A DNA stretch of 39,578 nt from Halovivax sp. (lineage in GTDB: Archaea > Halobacteriota > Halobacteria > Halobacteriales > Natrialbaceae): contig SKPV01000085.1 in the NCBI GenBank assembly GCA_007119345.1, positions 1 to 39,578 of the forward strand, written 5' to 3'. This document shows positions 7,418-14,192 of the stretch, in pieces. Within the stretch, counting starts at the first letter, position 1; each line of letters starts with the position of its first letter. A model generated the notes under the pieces. That model saw only the letters and a list, made by a program, of their open reading frames with translations, was not told where the DNA came from and searched no databases. A program made the translations under genes and the position numbers.

Positions 7418-8761
7418 CTACCGGCCGTCGTCCGCCGCCCCCTCTTCGACGAGGGTGACGTACCGGATCTGGACCTCGACGCCCTCGTCCGCGTGTCCGT
7501 CGATCCGAGCCCGGATCTCCGCGGCGAGCTCCGGGTCGACCTCGCCGGGCGGACCGCCGACGCTGACGACGACCCGCTCGGGCTCGCGAAACGGGAAATC
7601 CTGGTCCATCACGACGGAGAGCTCGATGAGTTCGTACTCGGCGTACGCGTCGTCCTCGAGGGCGTCCTCGACTTCTTCCCGGGCATCCTCCTCGAACGTC
7701 GCCGCCACGTAGGAGTAGTAGGTGAAGGCGCCGAGCAGCGCCGTGAAGGCGGCGACGATCCCCACGAGGCCGAGCACCCGGCGCCGGACTCGCTTCTCCG
7801 TCGGTCCGAAGTCCCACAGCCGCTCGGGCCGGTAGCCGGCGTACCAGAGCGTGACCAGTCCGGCGAGGTTCACCGAGAGGACGTTGACGAAGACGAGCGC
7901 CGTCGAGCCGATCGCCGCCATCGGTTCGCCCCAGGCGATGGCAATCCCCGCCGCGGCCGCCGGCGGAATGAGCGCCGCGGCGATCATCACGCCCACCAGT
8001 GCGACGCCGATCCCCGTCGAGATGCTCACGATACCGGCGACGCCCGCGCCGAGCGCGACCGCGAGCGCGAGCAGGTCCGGCGCCAGCCGCTCGGAGATCT
8101 CGTCGACCGCCATCAGATCGAGTCCGGGTGGCACGACGTTCGTCACCCGGGCCAGCCAGGCGAAGACGGCCGCCGCGAGGATGGCGACGACGACGCCGAT
8201 CGCCTGGTACTTGAGACTCTTGTGGAACAATCCCTCGTCGTTGAGCACCGAGCCCACGCTCGCGCCCAGCGCCGGCCCGATCAGCGGGGCGATCACCATC
8301 GAGCCGACGACGATGGCCGGCGAGTCGAGCAGCAACCCCGCCGTCGCGACGATCGCGCTGACGACCGTCAGCGTCACGTAGACGTCGAGCGTCGGCGTCA
8401 GATCCCGCGCCTCGGCCTGAAGTTCCTGGCGGGAGATGCGGTCGGCCTCGACGCCGCCGCCCTCGTACTCTTTCTGTAGCTCCTCGAATCGCCGCGAGAC
8501 GACCGTCTCCGCTTCGACGACGACCGTGTAGGCGTCCTCCTCGACGCCCTGGTCGCGGAGTTCGTCGAGCACGGGTTCGACGGCCGGCCCGGGGAGCGGG
8601 AAGTAGACGACGGCCGTGTACTCCCGGCCGCTCTCCTCGTCGGTCACGACGTAATCGATCCCGCGGTCGTCGAGGGTGTCGAGGATCGCCTCGCGCGACC
8701 CCGTCGGCACCGTCAGCTGTACGAGCCGCAAGACACCCGTACTGACGGTCCCGACGGCCAT
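7418..8761 (-). CDS. DUF389 (TIGR00341-type) membrane protein
   Basis: 447 residues, the usual length for this family of unknown function. An N-terminal soluble domain (about 10-105) resembles a small alpha/beta regulatory fold (LRLVQLTVPTG, GIDYVVTDEESG). Then come several membrane helices, with the conserved LLLDSPAIVVGSMVIAPLIGP region (about 140-165) and LIPPAAAAGIAIAWG. The C-terminal part (about 370-447) is soluble and acidic. The ATG at 8761 was chosen; the frame extends to 8815 but the extra residues are not family-like. A start closer to LRLVQL is also possible. Confidence 0.88.
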   Translation of the reverse strand: MAVGTVSTGVLRLVQLTVPTGSREAILDTLDDRGIDYVVTDEESGREYTAVVYFPLPGPAVEPVLDELRDQGVEEDAYTVVVEAETVVSRRFEELQKEYEGGGVEADRISRQELQAEARDLTPTLDVYVTLTVVSAIVATAGLLLDSPAIVVGSMVIAPLIGPALGASVGSVLNDEGLFHKSLKYQAIGVVVAILAAAVFAWLARVTNVVPPGLDLMAVDEISERLAPDLLALAVALGAGVAGIVSISTGIGVALVGVMIAAALIPPAAAAGIAIAWGEPMAAIGSTALVFVNVLSVNLAGLVTLWYAGYRPERLWDFGPTEKRVRRRVLGLVGIVAAFTALLGAFTYYSYVAATFEEDAREEVEDALEDDAYAEYELIELSVVMDQDFPFREPERVVVSVGGPPGEVDPELAAEIRARIDGHADEGVEVQIRYVTLVEEGAADDGR

Positions 8762-8915
8762 AATTCCGGGCCCGGCACGGTACGTGCGGGGTCCGACCGC
8801 CGGGGCGACGCGCACCGGTCGCTCCGGCGGCGTTCTGCCGGACCCGCGTGAGCGATCGGGCCCGACGGGTCTCGGCGCGCTGCAGAAATCGACCGCGTCC
8901 GCGGATCAGTCGACG

Positions 8916-9236
8916 TTAGACGCCATCGTCGTCATCGTCGTCATCGTCGTCGTCCATGCCGTCATCGTCGTCATCGCCGTCGTCCATGCCGTCATCGTCG
9001 TCATCGTCGTCGTCCATTCCGTCGTCGTCATCGTCGTCGTCCATTCCGTCGTCGTCATCGCCGTCGTCCATCCCGTCGTCGTCTTCGCCGATGCCGTCGT
9101 CATCGTCGTCCATCCCGTCGTCCACTCCTTCGTCGTCGAGTCCGTCGTCCTCTTCGTCGTTACATCCCGCGAGCGGGAGGAGGAGGGCAGTTACCAGGCC
9201 GATTCCGAACGTCCGTCGGTTCAGGGACCGAACCAT
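8916..9236 (-). CDS. Small lipoprotein with Asp-Met-Gly tandem repeats
   Basis: 106 residues. The N-terminus carries an Arg pair (NRRTFGIGLV), a hydrophobic stretch, and a lipobox LPLAGC with Cys25, so it is probably exported and lipidated. The rest is almost only Asp with spaced GMDD units (for example DDDDDGMDDGDD) and ends DDDDGV. Poly-Asp tails of this kind can bind divalent cations or simply stay soluble at high salt; no function is known. An AT-rich box (gataactaa on the minus strand, about 9260-9268) lies about 28 nt upstream of the start. The opposite strand reads as a poly-Ser frame, which I treat as a shadow. Confidence 0.68.
   Translation of the reverse strand: MVRSLNRRTFGIGLVTALLLPLAGCNDEEDDGLDDEGVDDGMDDDDDGIGEDDDGMDDGDDDDGMDDDDDDDGMDDDDDDDDGMDDGDDDDDGMDDDDDDDDDDGV
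8920..9135 (-). repeat. Low-complexity GAC/ATG repeat tract
   Basis: Imperfect repeats built from gtcgtcatc and ccgtcgtcc units (plus strand) cover about 215 bp and encode the Asp-Met-Gly tail of the small lipoprotein. Unit lengths vary by multiples of three, so the frame is preserved. There are no spacers, so it is not a CRISPR array. Confidence 0.85.
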
Positions 9237-9886
9237 ACTCGATACCCGTCCGGGAGAGGGGTTAGTTATCGCGTCCTAAATTCCGACCCCGTAACTCTCG
9301 AAGTCATATCGATTGCCGATACGGGTCGCTTACTTCGATCATCGAAACCCGTAGACGGGAAGGCAGTGTGGACTCGAAGCTTCCGGCTTCGATTGCGCTG
9401 GGACCGTCGCGCGGTGACCGTCGCCGGCTTCAGGCCGACGAACGTCGGTACCGGACCGCCGTTGGATAGCCGACGGGCGGCCGAACGGGTTCGCGAGCGC
9501 ACCCGTCTTCCGGCGCTCGTCGACTCACCGGCCGACGGGCGGTCGCGCCGAGGCGGGCGATCCGCCGTGTCGGCCGAGGGGAGTCTCTCACTACACGCGA
9601 CCGCGGGTTCACGGGCGCCGGTGACGACCACCCCGTGAACGGCGGGACGCTTCGGTCAGTTTCCATCGTTGGCGGGCGCGGTCGTCCCGAAACTTGTGGC
9701 TCGCGGGTTCGCCGGGACGCGCCCCGGGCCGGGCCGTCGGTCGGCCGGACTCGTCGACGTGGAATCGGTTGGTCGACGGTTCAGTTCGGCCTACTCGTCG
9801 TCATCGTCACGAACCGCCGCGAGATCGGTCCCCGTGCTCACCACCCGTCGCGACGCTTATCACTGGCGACGGACCTACAGACGGTC
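9237..9886. other. 650-bp gap without a recognisable gene
   Basis: Both strands hold open frames here (for example 9266-9631 minus), but they are Arg/Pro/Ser-rich, not acidic, and match no family I know. The only features I can support are the promoter of the Asp-rich lipoprotein at the left end and that of engB at the right end. Confidence 0.5.
9855..9861 (+). promoter_or_regulatory. TATA-like box of engB
   Basis: The sequence gcttatc lies about 28 nt before the ATG at 9887, consistent with a leaderless transcript. Confidence 0.5.
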
Positions 9887-10504
9887 ATGTTCGAGACTCG
9901 TCCCGACCGCGACGCGGAGGTCGTCCTCGTCGGCCGGTCGAACGTCGGGAAGTCGACGCTGATGCGCGAACTGACCGGCCACTCGTTCGACACGGGACAG
10001 AAGCCGGGGGTCACCCGGCAGCCGAATCACTACGACTGGGCGTCGGAGGACTTCGTCCTCACCGACCTGCCGGGGTTCGGCTTCATGAGCGGCGTCGAAG
10101 CCGATCGGAGAGAGCAGATCAAGACCGACATCGTCCGTTACCTCGAGGAACACGCCGACCGCATCTTCGTCGGCGTCCTCGTCGTCGACGGCAAGAGCGC
10201 CGTCGAGATCATCGACCGCCACTCCGGACCGGACTCGATCCCCTACGACGTCGAGATGTTTCACTTCCTCCGGGACCTCGAGATTCCCGTCGTCGTCGCC
10301 GTGAACAAGATGGACAAGGTCGACGACCGGGACGAGCGCCTCGACGAACTCTGCGACCGCCTGGGGCTCTATCCGCCCTGGCAGCAGTGGCGGGACACGA
10401 TCGCGCCGATCACGGCCAAGCGCGGGAACATCGAACCGCTGACGGAGGCGGTCCGGACGCACCTCCACGAGGCGAACCGGGACGACCTGTTCACGTTCTT
10501 CTGA
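9887..10504 (+). CDS. engB: EngB-type GTP-binding protein
   Basis: 205 residues. EngB/YihA GTPases act in large ribosomal subunit assembly in bacteria; archaeal members are conserved. G1 GRSNVGKST (16-24), a Gly-Val-Thr switch (PGVTRQPNHYDW), G3 DLPGFGF (60-66), and G4 NKMD (140-143) are all visible. The ITAKRGNIEPL segment near the C-terminus matches the G5 region. The ATG at 9887 is chosen because it begins the conserved MFETRPDRDAEVVLVGRSN and follows a TATA-like box; the longer upstream frame is not family-like. It converges with the M14 peptidase gene, ending 23 bp away. Confidence 0.94.
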   Translation: MFETRPDRDAEVVLVGRSNVGKSTLMRELTGHSFDTGQKPGVTRQPNHYDWASEDFVLTDLPGFGFMSGVEADRREQIKTDIVRYLEEHADRIFVGVLVVDGKSAVEIIDRHSGPDSIPYDVEMFHFLRDLEIPVVVAVNKMDKVDDRDERLDELCDRLGLYPPWQQWRDTIAPITAKRGNIEPLTEAVRTHLHEANRDDLFTFF

Positions 10505-10527
10505 GCGTCATCGTTCGACGGCGTCGA

Positions 10528-13404
10528 TCAGCGGACGGTTCCGTACGTTCCGACGAGCTCTCCGTCGGTGTACCGGCGCTGCTCGAACCCGAGCGCGTTG
10601 CAAAGTAGCGTGTGACCGAAGAACGACAGGGCGTAGTCCGCCATGCCGAACGGGTGCAGTTCGCGCTGGTTCGCCGGTGGGAGGATGGAGCCGATGACCT
10701 CGATCTCCGCATCGCCGGCGGCGACCGTCCCGGCCGCGACGCCCGCGTCGGCGAGTTCGGGATCCCACCAGGAGCCCTCCCACTGCTCCATCCGACCGGC
10801 GACGTCCATTCCGACGTCGGCCGCCGCGTCGTCGTCGACGATCGTCGCCGGCGAGTCGTTGCCGGTGGTGTACCCGACCTGCGAGATCTTCCACACCTCC
10901 CGCTGTATCTCCCGGACGTCGGTCAGCAGCGGGTGGTCGAAGTCCCGGCCGACGAGGTTGGGGATCTGCACCTCGAGTTCGCGGAGGTCCTCGTCTCCGA
11001 TCGCCGCGGCGTCGCCGACGTCGAGCACCGCGAGCAGGTTCACCCCGGCGTCGGTGAGCACCAGGTCGCCGCCCGCCTCGACGAACTCCTCGATCGCCTC
11101 GACGTACTCGGGATCGTCGCTCGCGACGTCGTGGGAGACGACGAACGTATCGTACCGGCGCTCCCCGGACCGCCCGCGCACGAGTCGGCCGGTGCGAACG
11201 TCGTGGACTCGAAGTCCGTCGATGGAGCCGTCCTCGAGGAACGGTTCCAAGTCCTCGAAGAACTGCATCGGGTTGACCACGTACTCCCGCTGGGTGTAAC
11301 CCAGGACCTCCTCGGGATCGGGGTGTTCCTCGTCGGTCTCGAGGGCGACGAAGTCGACGTCGACCTCGTCCTCGCCGTCGCACTCGACGGTCCAGTCGCC
11401 GTTCGCGGGGTCGGGCACGTAGAGGTGGTTTCGCTCGCCCATGCAGCAGGCGCGCTCGTCCGTCTCGGACAGGTCGACCTGGTGGACGATCCGACCGGCG
11501 GGGTTTCGCACCTTGACGACGCCCTCGCTGACGCCGTGGGCGTGGAGCCGCACCGCCAACGAGTGCGTCCGCTCGTCCGAGGCGACGCTCGCCGCGCCGT
11601 CGGGCCCCGGCCTGACGGCGTCGTGGCGGCGGCGCACCTCCGTGGCGCGATCCTGACCGCGTCCGCCGCCTCGCCCGGGCCGCTCGTCGGTGTGCGAGAG
11701 GTCCGCCGACGAGCGCGTCAGCTCGTCGGTCGAGAGGTACGCGGTTTCCTTCCCGCCGGTTACGACGGTCGCCTCGTTCTCGGCGGCGGCCATCTCGGCG
11801 TACTCGCGCATCGAGATCCGGTAGGCCGTCGTCTGGTGGCGTGCGATGTAGGGCTTCCACTCCTTTTCGTCGTAGGTGCCGTTGTTCGCCCAGGACATCT
11901 CGGGCGCGACCGTGCGGGCGCCCAGCCCGCCCCACTCCTCGGGCATGCCGGCCCACCCGAGGAAGGCGCCGGTCACCTGGTAGCCGATCGAGTCGTAGAT
12001 CGTCCCCCAGTTGAACAGCCCCTCGGGATTGAACGGCGCGCCGTCGGGATCGTAGCCGTACCGGTCGGTGGCGACGCGATCGACGTCGTTCTGGATCGCC
12101 TCCATGCCGCCCCAGTGATCGTCCATCCCCTCACCGATACGGACGTTGACCTGGTCGAGTTCGTGGGTCCCGTCGTGGTCGAACGGCGCGTTCGTCTCCA
12201 GGTTCAGGACGAACCAGTCGGAGGCGAACATACCGTGGTAATCACAGAGGAACGTGACGTTCTCGTACTGGCGGAGGTGGGCGACGTTCGCCAGCGCGTC
12301 CGGGACCACCTCCTCGTACCCGACGTCGTACCCGGGACGAACCTCGGGCGCGCCCTCCGGCTCGGCCGGCCAGAACGCCGGATTCGTCCAGCCGATGGTC
12401 GGGTACTGTCGGTTGGTGTCCAGGCCGGAGGCGTTCCCGCGCTGGAAGTTGTACACCTGCTCGCCGGTGTTCGGGTTGACGAACTCGAACTGGGGCTTGC
12501 GAACCACCCAGCCGTCCGGGTTGACGAACATGAAGACCAGCACGACGTCGTCGAGCAAGGGATTGAAATCGTCGGCCTCGCCCTTCGCGGCCTGCTCGAT
12601 GATCCGACAGCCCGCCTCGACGCCCTGGCGCTCGTCGCCGTGGATGCCGACCAGGTAGACGGCCTTCTCCTTCTCCCGGAACGACTCCTCGTCCCGGACG
12701 TCGTTCGTGACCTCGACCACGTAGACGTCCCGCGGATCGGGATCCTCGCCCGTGTACTGGTTGTCGTGTCCCGGACCGTGGCCGATGACCTGGAAGTTCA
12801 CTCGGTCGGGGTAGGTCTCCTCGAGGTGGCTCATCGCCGCGTCCGTCTCCCGGTGGGAAATGTAGTCGCGCGCCTCCTCGACCGGCGGGAAGACGCCGTC
12901 GGCGTACGGCTCCTCGAGCGTCCAGAACGGGTTCGCCCCTGGCGCGAAGTCCATGTGCTCGACGCCGCCCCGTTCGAGGACGTGCGAGACCTCCTCGGCC
13001 GTGAGGTGAGCGTGAGCGGCGGGCGTCGGTTCCTCGCGCGTCACCGCTTGTGGAGCCCGGGAGAGATCTTCGTCGATCGGCTCCTCGTACTCGTCGGCGA
13101 AGGCCGCGAGCGCGTCCCCGTCGGCGAACTCGACCACAGTCGGTGCGGCGTAATCCGCCCGCGAGTAGTTGACCACGAACTCCAACTCGTCGGACATCGC
13201 GTCGTCGGTCACCTCGTCGGCCGCGACAGTGCTCGGTAACGCCAGCGCTGCGCCGGTGGCGGCCGCGAGGCCGAGGAAGGTGCGGCGATCGACCGGGCCG
13301 TCCCCGAACGCGTCCTCCCGGAGCCCGGCCGCTTCCGAAGCCGTGTATCGGTTCGATTCCTCCCGCTGCTCGGTCGGATCCTGGTCCCGTGTGTGACTGC
13401 TCAT
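10528..13404 (-). CDS. Tat-exported M14-family zinc carboxypeptidase
   Basis: 958 residues. A Tat signal is clear: DRRTFLGLAAATG with the Arg pair at 40-41, then ALALPSTVAADE, so the enzyme is exported folded. The M14 catalytic domain (about 185-570) shows the zinc ligands H255 and E258 in GIHGDERQG and H390 in CDYHGMF, and the substrate-binding Asn-Arg at 331-332 in LDTNRQYP. M14 enzymes remove C-terminal residues from peptides. After about residue 640 there are two further regions: a beta-rich domain (about 660-740) typical of exported haloarchaeal proteases, and a C-terminal region (about 760-958) containing VSHDV and GGDLVLTDAGVNLLA, resembling a glutamine-amidotransferase-like fold without obvious catalytic residues. 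An Arg-rich linker (about 635-660) is unusual for this acidic protein. Confidence 0.9.
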   Translation of the reverse strand: MSSHTRDQDPTEQREESNRYTASEAAGLREDAFGDGPVDRRTFLGLAAATGAALALPSTVAADEVTDDAMSDELEFVVNYSRADYAAPTVVEFADGDALAAFADEYEEPIDEDLSRAPQAVTREEPTPAAHAHLTAEEVSHVLERGGVEHMDFAPGANPFWTLEEPYADGVFPPVEEARDYISHRETDAAMSHLEETYPDRVNFQVIGHGPGHDNQYTGEDPDPRDVYVVEVTNDVRDEESFREKEKAVYLVGIHGDERQGVEAGCRIIEQAAKGEADDFNPLLDDVVLVFMFVNPDGWVVRKPQFEFVNPNTGEQVYNFQRGNASGLDTNRQYPTIGWTNPAFWPAEPEGAPEVRPGYDVGYEEVVPDALANVAHLRQYENVTFLCDYHGMFASDWFVLNLETNAPFDHDGTHELDQVNVRIGEGMDDHWGGMEAIQNDVDRVATDRYGYDPDGAPFNPEGLFNWGTIYDSIGYQVTGAFLGWAGMPEEWGGLGARTVAPEMSWANNGTYDEKEWKPYIARHQTTAYRISMREYAEMAAAENEATVVTGGKETAYLSTDELTRSSADLSHTDERPGRGGGRGQDRATEVRRRHDAVRPGPDGAASVASDERTHSLAVRLHAHGVSEGVVKVRNPAGRIVHQVDLSETDERACCMGERNHLYVPDPANGDWTVECDGEDEVDVDFVALETDEEHPDPEEVLGYTQREYVVNPMQFFEDLEPFLEDGSIDGLRVHDVRTGRLVRGRSGERRYDTFVVSHDVASDDPEYVEAIEEFVEAGGDLVLTDAGVNLLAVLDVGDAAAIGDEDLRELEVQIPNLVGRDFDHPLLTDVREIQREVWKISQVGYTTGNDSPATIVDDDAAADVGMDVAGRMEQWEGSWWDPELADAGVAAGTVAAGDAEIEVIGSILPPANQRELHPFGMADYALSFFGHTLLCNALGFEQRRYTDGELVGTYGTVR

Positions 13405-13428
13405 TGTCGATCACTGTGACTTATTGCC

Positions 13429-13442
13429 ACACCGATCGGTGT
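13429..13442. promoter_or_regulatory. Perfect 14-bp palindrome upstream of the M14 gene
   Basis: The sequence acaccgatcggtgt is its own reverse complement and lies about 25 nt upstream of the peptidase start (13404), next to an AT-rich box (ttatt at 13421-13425). A flanking gtgac/gtcac pair (13416-13420 and 13441-13445) widens the symmetry. It is well placed to be an operator, but no regulator is identified. Confidence 0.45.
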
Positions 13443-13521
13443 CACACGCCGTCACAAGATCGTGAGTGTTTTTCTCAGAAAATAATTCGGACCGGTACCT
13501 ATATTTCGATCCGTAACGGCC

Positions 13522-13752
13522 GTGATCTCCGTCGGCGCCATCGGAGTCGCGGCGACGACTGGCGGCGCGATCGTCCCCGCCCGGGAGCACCAGGGCCGAG
13601 AGTCCGGCCTCAGGCGGGCGTCGGCGTTCGTCGAACCGACGTTCGAACGGTACGACCCGGAGGCGTACGACACGACCTGTGGCGCCGGGAACGAGCCCTC
13701 CCGTCGCACGATCGAGAAGTACGCCGAACGGTACGGCGGTCGCCACGGATGA
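13522..13752 (+). CDS. Small ORF of unknown function
   Basis: 76 residues from a GTG start. The first 18 residues are hydrophobic and small (ISVGAIGVAATTGGAIV), like a short signal or anchor. The rest is polar, with TFERYDPEAYDTTCGAGNEP and EKYAERYGG. Third codon positions are strongly G/C, as in real neighbours, and a TATA-like tatatt lies about 20 nt upstream. I do not recognise a family. Twenty-four codons in another frame just downstream (13756-13830, ending VTDQHRFTFPRAE) look similarly protein-like, so this may be a broken longer gene. Confidence 0.4.
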   Translation: MISVGAIGVAATTGGAIVPAREHQGRESGLRRASAFVEPTFERYDPEAYDTTCGAGNEPSRRTIEKYAERYGGRHG

Positions 13753-14102
13753 CTGATGGGCCAGCACTCTCCGAGACCGTCCGGCGAAGTGACCGACCAG
13801 CACCGGTTCACGTTTCCGCGCGCGGAGTAGGAGGAGGCCACCGAGGGGGTGGAACCCTCAGCCTTCGAGATCGATTGGGAGCGTCCGCGCCCCCGTTCTC
13901 GGTCGTGGTTCGACCTGCGGTCCTCCGGTCTCCGTCCGACGGGGACGAAGATTCGACTCCTAATCGGCCAAAAACATTATCAATGGCAACTCAAACAGTC
14001 AGCATTACGTTATAAATATATTGAACATATTCAGCGAAAGAGTTTAGTGAACGGCGAAATCCCCGAAAGACTTAATTAAAATAATTAATAACGTCGGAGG
14101 CG
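13753..14102 (+). promoter_or_regulatory. Gap with a strongly AT-rich promoter region before the multicopper oxidase
   Basis: From about 13970 the composition drops sharply to AT-rich, with tataaatata at 14011-14020 and an imperfect inverted repeat ttaatt/aattaa at 14072-14088. These are the best TATA candidates for the multicopper oxidase. The first part of the gap (13753-13960) is GC-rich and holds only short unconvincing frames. Confidence 0.5.
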
Positions 14103-14192
14103 ATGTCGATCACTTGGTGGCCAGCGGTAACTACGGAAAGCGGGAGCCGACGATCGGAACGGGTGGTTGCGAACGGGAGGCGTTGCCGATGA
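14103..14192 (+). CDS. Possible 29-residue leader peptide overlapping the oxidase start
   Basis: An ATG at 14103 opens a 30-codon frame whose TGA overlaps the oxidase ATG as ATGA (14189-14192). The peptide begins MSITWWPAV and ends GRRCR. The overlap is the typical arrangement for translational coupling. A ggagg lies only 2 nt before the ATG, too close to act as a normal ribosome-binding site, so leaderless initiation would be needed. It may be chance. Confidence 0.3.
   Translation: MSITWWPAVTTESGSRRSERVVANGRRCR

Noticed and set aside
8920..9135. CRISPR-like repeats
   Set aside because: No unique spacers; units are adjacent, variable and multiples of three within a coding frame.
8956..9279. 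Plus-strand poly-Ser/Pro frame over the Asp repeats
   Set aside because: The minus strand has a lipobox and an acidic product, as expected for a haloarchaeon; the poly-Ser frame has no export signal.
9266..9631. Minus-strand ORF in the 650-bp gap before engB
   Set aside because: Arg/Ser/Pro-rich with no acidic bias, no motif, and no promoter evidence.
10612..13239. Plus-strand frame opposite the M14 peptidase
   Set aside because: Shadow frame caused by GC-rich codons; the minus strand carries a Tat signal and zinc ligands.
13849..14079. GTG-started plus-strand frame before the oxidase
   Set aside because: It runs from GC-rich into AT-rich promoter sequence with changing codon bias and no family match.
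14114..14188. Alternative GTG start giving the oxidase 25 more N-terminal residues
   Set aside because: It would bury the Tat signal, and a good ribosome-binding site precedes the ATG at 14189.
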